This document shows, piece after piece, positions 45,636-56,797 of a stretch of DNA of 64,000 nt (position 1 is its first letter; every line of letters starts with the position of its first letter). A program made the translations under genes and the position numbers. The DNA is taken from positions 1,426,001 to 1,490,000 of the forward strand of contig NC_085886.1 of the NCBI RefSeq assembly GCF_035222275.1, given 5' to 3'. Source of the stretch: Podospora bellae-mahoneyi (lineage: Eukaryota > Ascomycota > Sordariomycetes > Sordariales > Podosporaceae). Under the pieces are notes generated by a model. That model searched no databases, was not told where the DNA came from, and saw nothing but the letters and a program-made list of their open reading frames with translations.

Positions 45636-46538
45636 ATGCGCCTCGGCTTCCTAGGCCTAGGCACAATGGGCACCCCCATGGCCCTCAACCTATCCCACCA
45701 CTTCCGCCTCACAGTCTGGAACCGCTCCCCCTCAAAATACCCCCCCCTCCTCCAACCCGGCAGCACCGTCAAACCAGCCGCAAACCCCCTCCAACTAATC
45801 CACCAATCCGACCTCATCTTCCTAATGCTCTTCAACGAACAAGCCATCCTCTCCATCCTCACCCCCGACCTAATCCCTCACCTCCGCAACAAAACCCTAG
45901 TCAACACCTCCTCCGTCTCCGTCCCCTTCAGCCAGCACCTCAACACCTCAATCACAACCGCAGGCGGGACCTTCATCGAGATGCCCGTCAGCGGCAGCAA
46001 AATCCCAGCCCAGCAAGGCCGTCTAGTCGGCATGCTAGCCGCAAACAACCCCTCCCTCGCAGACAGCATCAGACCTTACATCCAGCCCATGACCAGCGCA
46101 GCCATCTACTGCGGCCCCGTCGGCTCCGGCCTCAAGATGAAATACGCCGTCAACACCTTCCTCATCACCGTGACCGTCGGCCTGGCCGAGGCCGCGAACC
46201 TGGCTTCGGCACAGGGGCTGGACCTTGACGCCTTTGGGCAGGTGCTCGAGGCTGGGCCGATGGCCTCTGCTTACTCAAAGCTTAAAGTTGACAAGATTCT
46301 CAGGGAGGATTGGTCAGCTCAGGCTACCATAAAGGACTGCTACAACAGCACTCAGCTTATCACGGCCGCTGCGGAAGGTGCAGGCGCCGAGACGCTCCTA
46401 ACCCAGTTATGTGGCTCATTATACAAGCGGGCGATTGAGTCTGGGCTTGCTGACGAAGACATGATATCTGTGGTCAAGTGTCTGCCAAAAAGAGGCGATG
46501 AAGAGTGTTGTGATAAAAAAGGGGGCTTTCAAGGTTGA
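45636..46538 (+). CDS. Beta-hydroxyacid dehydrogenase (3-hydroxyisobutyrate dehydrogenase-like)
   Basis: A single exon encodes 300 aa, the normal family length. The N-terminal Rossmann fold starts with GFLGLGTMG (residues 4-12), the NAD(P) site of the 3-hydroxyisobutyrate/6-phosphogluconate dehydrogenase superfamily. The substrate motif VSGSKIPAQQG (118-128) replaces the usual DAPVSGG. The catalytic Lys is probably Lys169, with Asn173 four residues on. The enzymes oxidise short beta-hydroxyacids or reduce the matching semialdehydes; the substrate here is undetermined, since fungal genomes carry several copies. No mitochondrial presequence is visible, so a role in mitochondrial valine breakdown is less likely. 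It converges with the large membrane-protein gene 153 bp away. Confidence 0.9.
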   Translation: MRLGFLGLGTMGTPMALNLSHHFRLTVWNRSPSKYPPLLQPGSTVKPAANPLQLIHQSDLIFLMLFNEQAILSILTPDLIPHLRNKTLVNTSSVSVPFSQHLNTSITTAGGTFIEMPVSGSKIPAQQGRLVGMLAANNPSLADSIRPYIQPMTSAAIYCGPVGSGLKMKYAVNTFLITVTVGLAEAANLASAQGLDLDAFGQVLEAGPMASAYSKLKVDKILREDWSAQATIKDCYNSTQLITAAAEGAGAETLLTQLCGSLYKRAIESGLADEDMISVVKCLPKRGDEECCDKKGGFQG

Positions 46539-46690
46539 GAATGAGGGAAAGTAAGAGAGAATTCCGGGATGTCTATGAATGGGGTTAGCAAGTTGGGATG
46601 GTTATGAAGGTTAAAAGTCTTCAATAATAAGAGGAGCTGCCTACTCGTCTCGCTAGGGACTTGCGCAGAGCTAATTCTCCTTCCAGCCCT

Positions 46691-49600
46691 TCATTCCTCG
46701 TCATCCCCCTCATCACCCCTCTTGGCTAGCTCCTCCTCAGTAATCACCTCGAGTGTAAAGTTAGCCTGGCACGACACGAGATCCTTGCCACCGCGCGTCA
46801 CGGTGCACGTCACTGTGTACGTGGTTGGCGACATGAGCGGTGGCTCGACACCGTCCTTTTGCTTCACGATACCGCCGTCCTGGCCCGCGGCCGTGATGAG
46901 CTCAAAGCTGTTGGCGTCGAGCGGGGGCGAGATGGACCAGCGCATGGCATCACTCGGCTCATAGTCGAATTTCGGGTAGTTGCGTTCATTCTTGTTGGGT
47001 CAACATGTGTCAGCATTTTCCTAATTGTGTACATGACGTTGGGAAGTAGGGTGGAATTTACCTTGAGTTTGTTGGTCAACACCCACTTGGGCGAGCTGTA
47101 CTCCAAGTTTCCAGGGCCCATTGCCTCCATTTCAACCTCCCAGACATAAAATGGCACCGCAGGCCCTGGTAGCTCTGGCCGAGGTCCGTGACCCTGGCGG
47201 TACATTATGTCCCTGAGGCGATACTTCTTGACAGCCTCTTCATACTGTCCAACATCCACCAGTACCAGTCCGCCGGGCTGCTTGTTGCCTCTGTCAAAGG
47301 TGCGTCCCAGATCGAGGTTGCCTCGGCGAATGCGCGCCTTGCTTGCCAGCACGTTCTTCTTGCCGTCAACCTTTGGCGGCTCTAGGACCTCGACCTCCCA
47401 CTGCAAGGAAGGAAGCAACGCCTTCCACTCGGGGTCGGCGCCGGGGCGTTGCTTAACGATGGCGTTGTTGCTGCCGTCCGTCGACAAATACCACAGCACT
47501 GCTCGCTTGCGGTCCTTTTCCTGGATGATGCGCTTGGTGTAGATCAAGCTCTTGCCATAGGCGTCTGTCTCAAAGCTCCAGATGGTGTCGGATGTGTAGT
47601 CTAGAGCGTCGCCGAGGTCGACGGTGCCATCGGTCTTACCGAGATGCAGATACTTGGCGTCAATGGAGCTGGTGTCTTCCTGGCCAATATCGCCGGCCCG
47701 CCGCATTGGTCCCTTGAAAGTCAGGCCAGGAAGGGATGGGTTTTGGTCGACAGCAGGCACGGTACGAATGTAGTCGGATGCTTGCATCGGGTTGTCTACC
47801 CAAAGTCCTGCGGGCCGGGCCTTGTCTTCCACAAACTTCTGGATTGGATCGCGGTGGTCTGGACGTGAGGTAATCAGCAAGGAGGAAGCGTACACATGGA
47901 GGTTCAGAAGTGACGGGTACATACCAGTGGTAAAATACCAGACAAGGAACAGGATTATTCCGATGACAGCAAAGACGATAGCGATAGGCCCTGACCATGC
48001 GGCAACGAGAGCGAGACCTGAATAGGCAGCCCCGAGACCTAGACCGAGAGGAATTAGGAGTCAGTCTCACCACTCTGGGTCATCAAGACGACTGGGAGGG
48101 TGAACTTACCTGCGGCAACCCATCCGAGGATAATCCCGGCCACTTGAATGACAGATGAAGTGAACATGATCCAGTCCATCGCCTGGAGCAAACCGTCCTT
48201 GTTCGAGTCGAGTTCGATGAGGATCAAGACAATACTGACAATGCCCAAGACCACGCTAGTGAGAAAGAGTCAGCCATGCTGCCACACACAAACAAAGCCC
48301 CTTTATTTGGGCTGAATGGAAGAAACTCACCCAAGAACAGCTCCCATGAACTCCCCAACATTCCTGCCAAATATCTTCTCAAATCTGCTGAACTCGAGCA
48401 ACCCCTCCTCCTTGGCAGCAATTCGAGCAGCCAAGTCCTTGGTCTGCTCGGCAGTACGAGTGAACCAGCTGCCGAATCCCTTTTGAACTCGCAAAGCGCC
48501 ATTCTCAATCTGGTTGACGGCACCTTCCCAGCCAAAGGCGGTACCAAGCTTCTCATACCACCGCTTAGCGGCCATGTCGCCCCAGAATTGGTACAAACGC
48601 AAGGTGCCTTGGGCAACTTCGATGATGAGCATACCAGCCAGACCGCCGAGGGCACTGCATGCTCTGTCAGTATCTCAAGTCAAAAGTACTGGAAAACAAA
48701 CAGAAAGAAACTTACAATCCCCACTTCACCTTCTGCTCTGGCGACATGCTCCTCCATTCGCCAGTCAAAAGAGGCTGGACGAGTACGACAACACTGGTGA
48801 GGACGGTAAGCACCCGGACCGAATTGGCAATTTTGGCAACATTCTGAAACCATGGCCTGTTGTACAGTTCACGATGCCATAACTCAATCGTGGCACCCCA
48901 TGAGCCCAAGGTGCTACTGGTGCGGGAAAGCGCAAACAACATCTTGAAAACCTTGCGGCGCAGTTCGTCCTGTTGATAGAGCAACAGCGCGGCCTCGATG
49001 GCCTCCTTGTGCGCCTCCATGTCGATATTCTGGTACTGCTTGATGTACTGATCGAGACACTCCTTTACCAAGTCGTCAATGTCCTGCTTTGTGTTGCCGG
49101 TCAGATCGACCATCTGCGGGATGATTGCCGTCATCTGGTACAACCTGACTTCTTCATTGAAGGCTTGCATAAAGCTCTTGCCTCCAGGCTTCGTGTTGTT
49201 GGCGTTGTCCTCAAGAATGCCAAACAGCGTGTTCAACTGCTTCAACCGCATGGCCACGGAGCTCGACACACTGCCAGACATGTACTGGCCGTACCACATC
49301 TGGACGGCCGAGTTTTGGACCCAGTACAGAAGCTGCATAGCCCAATACAAGTTCTTGTCGCGCGCCCATTTGGCCAAGTTGTCGATCTCAGCAAGGGCGC
49401 TTGCGAGGTTCTTTTCAAAGTCAGGATTGCCGGCGCCGAGTCCCGATGTCTTGGCTTTGAACTGCTCCTTCATTCTGTCGGCAAACTTCTTCAAGTCTTC
49501 CTTGTGGCCCCCATTGCGTTGATCAGACAGGAACTCCTTCATGGCGGGAAACCTCTCGAAATAGCGGTACCGATAGAGCTTGGCCGAGTGCCGCTTGTAG

Positions 49601-51218
49601 ACCTCACTCTCGGCGGGGATCGACTTGAGCCGTGCAGTTGCGCGAGCTCCGTTGCAGTGTTTGCCCCATTCGGTAGTGCCTTGTGCAAGCACAGATGTGA
49701 TAAGGGGAACCTGGAGCGTTTTGTACCACGCTGCATTGCCCGGATCGTCATTGGCGACTGCCAGCACCTCAGGCTCAAGGTGTACTTGAGAGGCGCTGAT
49801 GAAGGTAGTCCTCAGATCCTCGTCCATGTGATAGATAATGATGTTCTGAAAGTCCTTCATAGCCACCGTTGCCACAGAGTCGCGGTAGCCGGAAGGATCC
49901 TCCTTGTCCTGTACCATGGGGTCAAAGGTCATAAGTTGATGGACGGCCAGCTTGGCTTTGGGGGGTGCATCAGCAGCAGCAGCCATAATAAAAGACGGTG
50001 CCTCTGCGACGGACATGACAGAAAACGACTTCTCGGTGCCTTCGACGATGCTGAGGTCCTCAGTCATGCTAGCAGCAATGACAGATTCATCGGCGCTCTC
50101 TTCCAGACGAAGCGACCCCTTGACAGCGTAAATCACGCCTTCAGAGTCTTCGTAGGCTCCCACGAAGCTATCGGCGAAGGGGGTCATCTGAATTTTCCAC
50201 TTGACTGGGAAGACAGACTTGATGGCCGATTGACTACGTTGGGCTGGGGCAGGGGGCACAAGACGTCGATTCGTGATGGTGGTGTTGATGAAGGCACCAT
50301 CATCGGTGCTCTCTCCGATGATGCATGTGTAGTCCGGGCCGTACAGGTCCATGGTGAGGTTAAACTCAGTTGGGGGATCGGAGTCTGTGCAGGTAGTTCA
50401 GTACTCGTCCTGGCTCCAACCTGAAGATAGCAGGGGAGGAGAAACATACAGTTGTCAAGAAACATATTCTCAGCGACCCAATCCTCCTGCAAGTCATTCC
50501 CTCTATTGGCGATGTCGTAACCCCAGGTAAATTTGCCCTCTTCCCAGCTGGCGTTAGTCCACTTGTCAGACTTGACATCCCAAGCCAGCGTCGACTTGTG
50601 CGTGTCGAGGTAGGCGCCAGCATTGGCTGCGACCTCGACATCGTACCAGCTCGCCTTCTTGTCGAGCTTGACATTGATAACGTCCGATCCGATGGCAATT
50701 GAGGCTGCAGGTGCGTTGCCCTCAAGACTCACATATCCAGAGACTCGCGATGCTTTCAGTTGAGGAAAAAGCTGGGCTGACGGTTGCTCAAGCACCGTGT
50801 CAAAGACATAGCTATTGGTCGAAGAGAACCAGTTCACATCAGAGGGCTTGACGCCAACACTGCCCAGCTGCAGGCCGCTGCTGTCAGAACCATGTTGACC
50901 GATCACAATGGTCTTGCCTTCAATAGCTTGGGCAGCAGCTGGAGCGGCCTGGGCATTGTCGTCCTGGACGACACGCACCGAGTAACTCCGCGGGAGTCCG
51001 AAGCACTGCGGATTGTTCTTGTGAAAAGCCTTGGCATCTGGTCCGAAATGAGAAAAGAACTCTTGAGGTTTGAGAAAATTGAACTTACAAGAAGGAAGAG
51101 CGTTGATTTGCTTGGCGTAACGGTGCAAAGCTCTCCGATAGGCCCTGCTCTGCGGGCCCCGGCAGGCACCACCAGAAGAGCTGTGTGCACTGGCCAGGTA
51201 TGACATAGCGTCTGCCAT
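46691..51218 (-). CDS. Large uncharacterised membrane protein, 8 exons (1355 aa)
   Basis: Exons are 51218-51089, 51037-50450, 50384-48716, 48654-48331, 48255-48110, 48038-47925, 47858-47062 and 46990-46691. All seven introns are 51-75 nt with GT..AG ends, and the sum is an exact codon multiple. The ATG at 51218 has a good context (ACCATGG). The N-terminal ~400 residues look beta-rich. About 480-760 is helical. Hydrophobic segments lie at ~763-783, 796-811, 901-919 and 932-988. Between two of them, residues 920-931 (DSNKDGLLQAMD) fit an EF-hand calcium loop. A polar ~365-residue tail ends acidic (EGDDEE). I recognise no family. The layout suggests a membrane-inserting or channel-like protein; this is inference. 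It is divergent to the Hint gene. Confidence 0.82.
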
Positions 51219-51839
51219 GGTGTCGGTTTTGGCAGGTGCAATGGCGAGAGCAGAATGCTGTTGACAAAAAGCTGTTGAAGCGAAGAAAGATGGAAGTGCA
51301 TTCAAAGTTCTTCTACTGATCTATCTATACTATATGGTCTTATTAGGTCCCCCAACTGCAAGTCTACCTATTCCCAGCTTTGAGGAGACAATGCATGAGC
51401 CGGCGTTTCCTGTGAGCCTATTGTTTGCTTTGGAGAAGATGGAACAAGCCGAAATGCAACCCTGGAGTAGAGAGGCTAGAGAGCTTTGGATCTTCAGCTT
51501 AACACTAGAGATTTAGCTAACCCATTTCGAACAGTTCTAGACCTCTCACGCAGTCTCCTCCCCACATCAGATACCCATACTCTGGATATCAGAGCTCTGC
51601 CACCACCCGAGATTTGCATTAGTCCTATCAATAGTTTGTTTTGTGCTGATATATTTCCGCAGTGTTCAGCTTCAACTCAGCTCAGCTATTGATTGTGAGG
51701 TGGCTATGAAGCGGAGCGTTTGCAGCGAGTTTGGGATGATCCCAAGCTCCAGGCTCTTATACGTGATGAAGCGTCTCTCACCTCCAGTCCATGGCTTCGT
51801 GTCCACCGTTTGCCAGGACTCTGAGGCAAAGACACCATC
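51219..51839. promoter_or_regulatory. 621-bp shared divergent promoter region
   Basis: This is the only DNA between the start codons of the two large divergent genes, so each promoter must lie here. A CTATCTATACTATATGG stretch near 51320-51336 is TATA-like and about 110 bp from the minus-strand start. Divergent fungal pairs this close are often co-regulated, but no operator can be named. Confidence 0.5.
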
Positions 51840-54374
51840 ATGGCGGCTTTCGGCTCCTTCAGCGGCTATGAAGACATCATTGACAACGTGCCAGACGTCG
51901 GCCAGTTTGATCCTGTTCCATCTCATGGCTCAACACCAACTCCCGGGAACTTACCCACCGTGACCAGGGCGGGCGTCGATTTCCTCGGCCTTGGGAAGCT
52001 TTTCGAGAAGCTTTTTGGAGGCACGACGCCAGTGAATCCAGATGATCCAACACCGCCGGCACGTCATCCCGTGCAGGTCAGGGACATCTTCAAAATGTCC
52101 CAGGTCAACACTGGCTTCAACTTCTCAACACATCCGTGCATCAAAATGACGGTGGCGTACCTTCAGAAGACGCTCGACTTCCGCTGGAAAAACGGGAACA
52201 TGCGGACCCTCGTCTTCCCAGACTACAAACCCGACCTCGCTCCATCCGAGCTCACAGCAGACGGGTTGGACAAGGACAAGTTCGCCGCCGGCGCCGCGGC
52301 CTTGCTCATCAAGGCCTTTTACAACAACGTCCGGGATAGGCAGGGAACCATCGACATTGACAAGGCCAACACGGCCGTCTCGGAATTCAACAACCATATC
52401 AACAACCAGGCAACAGCTCTCATGATCCAGTTCTACCGCACCTTCTTCGGCATCACTGAGCCCTCGGAAGACCTCGCGTCCCGGTACCGAAAGCTGCTCG
52501 TCTCAGCCGCCTACCGCAACCTGAAGCAAGGACAGGCGGGACAAGGCACCTGGCGCGATGCCGATCTCGAGATGTTCTGCCACTTTGCCAAGTTGGCTGC
52601 GTGTGGCGCCTCGGATAATACCATCCGCGATGTATACAATGAACTGATCACGACAGCCCCTCAGCTTAGCGGCAGCACGTTTGGTAGCATCCACCCCGAT
52701 ACCTGGCGGCAGTACCGCGGCTGGCTCAGCTCAGGCTTTCTTGATTGGGGTGACCTAGGCGCCACGCATCTTGATGATTATGACCTCCTGGTTATTCCCG
52801 GTATGGGACGTTTCCCGATTTCACGGACGATCAGCTACTATCTTGTGGACGAGTTCGCAAAGAACAAGGGGTATTACAAGCCGCCGCAGTCATCCTCTTG
52901 CTTCTCTAGTAATGTGGAGGTCGTCATGGCCGGGCCTGTCGGGGAGAAGCTGAAGAAGATATGCAATGTCGAGCCTGGCGATGTGGTCCTATCTCCAGAT
53001 GCTACAGACAGCGGAGGCCCTCCAGGAACCAGACGTGTGGCGTTTGTCAGCGCCCCCCGACGCGGTATGAGACCGCTCTACTCACTCCACGACTACCCGG
53101 GCTTACAGTTCACGGCCACGCACCCCATCCTTTTGCCCTCGGCCTCAACAGGCGAGATGTCTCTCCAGTTTGTGGACAAAGACCGTGCTAGCTCGCTGAA
53201 TCCCACTTGGCAATCACTCTCCAAGGAAAACATCATTCCGGACTTGCTCCAGGTCCATCAGGCAGACAGTGAAGATGAGGTCGTTTACGATCTGGTTTTT
53301 GAGCCAACCGCCACAAGCGAGAGCCAGCCCAACAGCAACAACCTACCACTAGCCACCTACGTAGTAGAAGCTGACAACGGACGGCGACTGACCGTGGCAT
53401 CGGAAGCACCCGCGCTGGAGTGGTTCGGGCCCGAGCTCATGTTCATCAGTTCTGCGATACGGCAAATCTTGGAGGGTAGCAGTGATATCGACGCTGTCGT
53501 CGAACTGCTGGGTACCAACCGAGTGTACACACGGCTTGTGCTCGGTGAGGCCGCTGAGAAGATCACGCTCTCTGACAATATCCGTGGCGGTCACTGCGAC
53601 GTGTCCACGGCGGGAGCATGGCTCTTGGAAGCCTGCGCCAAGTCACAAGCTGTGCAGGATCTAGTGGAAAGGATGATACAATACCTCGGCCGTACTCTCA
53701 GCCACGAGGTCAGGACTGGGTGGGCTCGCTGTCTTCCTGTTGGCAAGGAATTTAGCGCTAGCATCAACAGTGGCGAGGAAAGCCAAGAGGCCTTGTTCAT
53801 CAATGTTGTCCGCTTGCTAGACAACGATAAAGCATGCCTCAGCCGCCCGCCTGTCATTGGGCCTCGTCACCAGCTCAAAATCTGGAGAAATGACGTGTTG
53901 GTGTTTGATGACCTCGTCAGCGGTGAAGTCCAAGGTCAGAGCACTTTACAGCTGTACTACCCTGTCCATATAGGAGAAGAAGGGTATCTGAGTGGTGACT
54001 GTCAAACCATCACCATCCAGCTCGAGGACGGAACGTCAGGCAGCGTTTGGCGGGGCGGTGGTCCGGTCCGGAAGGGGCTTCACACTATCATTGGACTTGG
54101 CAGTCTTTCTAGTGGCACATGTGGGAGTGCCCAGCATGCCGTGGCAGAGGTGGAGTTGCGCAGCGGTGTCAATATTATCGCTGCTCCAGCTCGGGGCAAG
54201 GGCCAAGCTGGAGGCGGCGGTCCAAAGTTGATGAACTTGGCTTCTTTGTCGCACAAGACTGCCTGGGAGGAGAGCACCATGGGCGCGTACGCTGGCAGTT
54301 TGGGTGCTAGGTTTGGAGATGCCATTGCTGAGCTTACGAGGTTCCACTGTGGTGAAAATGGGAAAACAGGTTAG
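51840..54374 (+). CDS. Hint (Hedgehog/intein)-domain protein, 844 aa
   Basis: A single exon starting at ATG 51840. Residues 1-350 are an unrecognised, mainly helical region. At 353-380 the sequence SCFSSNVEVVMAG ... VEPGDVV matches Hint block A with the catalytic Cys354. FTATHPILLP at 424-433 is block B, with T425-x-x-H428. VYDLVFEP (482-489) through TYVVEA (506-511) fits the closing strands. There is no His-Asn-Cys end, so a Hedgehog-like thioester/cleavage chemistry is more likely than intein splicing. Another ~320 residues follow, with a Gly-rich repeat-like tail and no domain I know. Hint domains cleave their own N-terminal peptide bond. In fungi they are best known from VWA-Hint proteins, but no VWA or U-box is visible here. 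Confidence 0.82.
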   Translation: MAAFGSFSGYEDIIDNVPDVGQFDPVPSHGSTPTPGNLPTVTRAGVDFLGLGKLFEKLFGGTTPVNPDDPTPPARHPVQVRDIFKMSQVNTGFNFSTHPCIKMTVAYLQKTLDFRWKNGNMRTLVFPDYKPDLAPSELTADGLDKDKFAAGAAALLIKAFYNNVRDRQGTIDIDKANTAVSEFNNHINNQATALMIQFYRTFFGITEPSEDLASRYRKLLVSAAYRNLKQGQAGQGTWRDADLEMFCHFAKLAACGASDNTIRDVYNELITTAPQLSGSTFGSIHPDTWRQYRGWLSSGFLDWGDLGATHLDDYDLLVIPGMGRFPISRTISYYLVDEFAKNKGYYKPPQSSSCFSSNVEVVMAGPVGEKLKKICNVEPGDVVLSPDATDSGGPPGTRRVAFVSAPRRGMRPLYSLHDYPGLQFTATHPILLPSASTGEMSLQFVDKDRASSLNPTWQSLSKENIIPDLLQVHQADSEDEVVYDLVFEPTATSESQPNSNNLPLATYVVEADNGRRLTVASEAPALEWFGPELMFISSAIRQILEGSSDIDAVVELLGTNRVYTRLVLGEAAEKITLSDNIRGGHCDVSTAGAWLLEACAKSQAVQDLVERMIQYLGRTLSHEVRTGWARCLPVGKEFSASINSGEESQEALFINVVRLLDNDKACLSRPPVIGPRHQLKIWRNDVLVFDDLVSGEVQGQSTLQLYYPVHIGEEGYLSGDCQTITIQLEDGTSGSVWRGGGPVRKGLHTIIGLGSLSSGTCGSAQHAVAEVELRSGVNIIAAPARGKGQAGGGGPKLMNLASLSHKTAWEESTMGAYAGSLGARFGDAIAELTRFHCGENGKTG

Positions 54375-55193
54375 GCGAATCTGAAATGCGGTGGATTGTC
54401 GGGATGATCTGAGGTGTGCTGTTTGCGGCAGGGCGACTCCAGATAGATGTGGGGCCTGTGTAAGGGGTTCAGGGGCTAAGTAAATAAACAACGAAGCCTC
54501 CCTTAAGGATAAGGTATTTGTAACATGCCGTTGTAAAACAATCACATCATACTATTTGGGTTGTTTCTTTTTCCAGTTAATAGTCTAGAGCGTCATTCAA
54601 AGGAACAAATTTGAGACGGCGATGGGCCGAATTTCTTACGCTGTTTTTCCTGGATATCCCAGATGAGCAGAAACTTCCGGTGTTGCTTTTCCGATTTGGC
54701 CGTCTTCCAGATGTGATGAGATTTGATAGGCCTCACAGATGGGGTGAATCTGCAACATTCTCTGTGGTGAAGTCATCGAGTCACGCTTTATCGAACCTAA
54801 ATGGTCAGATGCTGTGTTTTAGTGTTTGATGGGTAAACCGGGGCTGAAGTGGGCGTTTTTAAGTTGGCTGGTGGCCGCCTCGCACCACAAAAAACACAGA
54901 AAAAGCTCAACAATTGTAAAGTTCTCGCATCGAATACGGGATGGGCGCTTTTATCACTGTCTCACCTGTGTGATTCAGATGGCGTGTGTCATTCCAATCA
55001 TGCCCTTATTTAACGACACCGGCTGCGTTTACTCCCGTCACTAAACTTCGTGACTGCTCACCTATGCCCTGCAACACTCACACAAACCGACCATCAGAAA
55101 TGGCTGCTGTGGGACTGGAAGGTGGAGACAGTAGTTGATCATAATTGCTGGGCTTTGCTGGGTTTTGGAGTTTAACTACTACATCAATCAAAA
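54375..55193. other. Intergenic region
   Basis: This holds the 3' flank of the Hint gene and spacer. Frames of 60-75 codons occur but lack support. Nothing else is recognised. Confidence 0.4.
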
Positions 55194-56492
55194 TTGGGGC
55201 TTCTTTCCTCCTTACTTTTCGTCCCTTTTCGCCTGGTGATATGTGACCGAGACACTGCCTTTCCTGACGAAATACTCCAGCGTTTCGTACACTTCTCAGA
55301 TCGCAGCACCCAGAAGAGCTTGCTCACTGTATCCCCCAGCTTCCATGATTTCGTCGACTCTCGCTTCACAGGCCGTCGCAACAACTGGCTTAAACAACAC
55401 CCCATCGACCTTTCGGTCATCATCTCAATGTTGACCAAGCTTCTCGGTTGCATTATACTCGAGTTTGACGGACATTGAGGAACGCCTGCCTGACAGCCGG
55501 CATCTAGCCGTAGAGGTTTTTTTTTTTTTTTTTTTTTTTTCATCCATGAGCAGGACCACGGCGAGACTCCCGGCACAATTTTGGCAAAGCAGTTTTTCTC
55601 AATCTTGAGTCTCTCCCAGCCCTAAAGTGAATCAATGTGCCCAGGTCCTATCCCGACTACGCCTTTTCTGAACTTATTGATCAGAGCAAGCCCATTCCCG
55701 ACTTGGTCTCCCCCCAGTTTTCGCACTACCCCGTCAGCTCAGCATTGCGGGTTTGGTCCCAGGGCGTCGAGGAATTTAGTGTCCAGCTGTTTGGAGACTC
55801 TACGATTTTCTGGCCACCGACGACGGAGATGGTACCGGACTACGACCTGACTGCCGATCCACCAAGACCACCCTTTTGGCCGCGGTTGAAGAAGCTGAAG
55901 GTTGAGCTAAGGGCAGCTACGCCAAGGGGGGGCTGGTATTTTCGTGGTCTACGAGATGAAACTCGCGTGGATGTGGGATACCGCATCACCGACGACTTGC
56001 ACTGCCCTCCACTGCTGGAGACCAATAGGAGAGATGGGGAACGACATATGAGGGTTGTAGAACCGGTGAGGTGGCTAGATGAGTACCCTAATGTCCTTCG
56101 GGCAGTGCCAGTTTGAGGATGCTGTGGAGGAAGTGTTGGATGCATTTGCGAGAGTACTGGGGAACATGCCAGTGATAGAGGAGGCCGAAGTGAGCTTTCT
56201 GCTGTTCTTGAGCTGCGAGAAGAAGTATCACCCGGATGATTTTCACGAATTTTTGGCATATGTACCTCCTTCTACGAGAGGAACAGTAAAAGGGAGGAAA
56301 TATTATTGGAGCACGCATCTGTAGGAATGGGGTGTCAAGTACATGGCTCGGGCTTCACTGGGGGGCAGTCGTCTGGAATGGCGAGTGGGAAGCCGGCGAC
56401 CCAGTGACAAGGTTTCAAAGCTCTTTTGTCAAAATGTCGGTGACTTCGAAGAGCAGTGGCTTGAAATGGAGGCTTTTACGTCCGATTCTTGA
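55194..56492 (+). pseudogene. Decayed F-box-like gene
   Basis: An F-box-like motif (FPDEILQRFVHFSD ... LLTVSPSFHDFV, ~55255-55370) opens the unit. It is cut off by stops and the T-run at 55517-55540. A second frame (55637-56113) carries VWSQGVEEFSVQLFG, FWPP and PRGGWYFRGLRDE, typical of the C-terminal half of fungal F-box proteins. That frame ends at TGA 56114-56116 because of a shift, and the next frame (AVEEVLDAFARVLG ... YYWSTHL) meets TAG at 56322-56324. The same frame then continues with convincing coding sequence to TGA 56490-56492. At least two frameshifts and one in-frame stop mark it as dead. F-box proteins normally recruit substrates to SCF ubiquitin ligases. Confidence 0.65.
55517..55540 (+). 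repeat. Poly-T run (24 nt)
   Basis: An uninterrupted run of 24 T lies inside the F-box-like pseudogene, between its F-box part and its C-terminal part. On the minus strand it is an A-run, which could be the tail of a retroposed insertion, but no target-site duplication is evident. Confidence 0.8.
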
Positions 56493-56797
56493 TGTCACCC
56501 CCGTTGTCTGTAGTCTGTACATGTCACTAGGAGACATTGACAAACAGAAAGCCCTATTTAGAGCGTTGCTCGTTTTAGCAAGAGGGTACAAAGCACTACG
56601 GTGATAACCCAGGGAAATACATGCAAACTTTCTCACTCCTACGGCTTCAGTTCGGTTGAAGTAATCTTCATACAAAATTCGTTGAAAAAACATACGTACT
56701 TGTGCCTTTGGTGTATTTGTGATACAGACATGTTCTTGAAGTTGTATAGTTGCTTACCTACCTAATCAAGCCCCTGGTCGATATCTCACCAAAGAAT

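Noticed and set aside
48973-50424. 483-codon plus-strand frame opposite the 1355-aa protein
   Set aside because: The minus strand has matching phases over seven introns and protein-like composition. The plus frame is a shadow of the large third exon.
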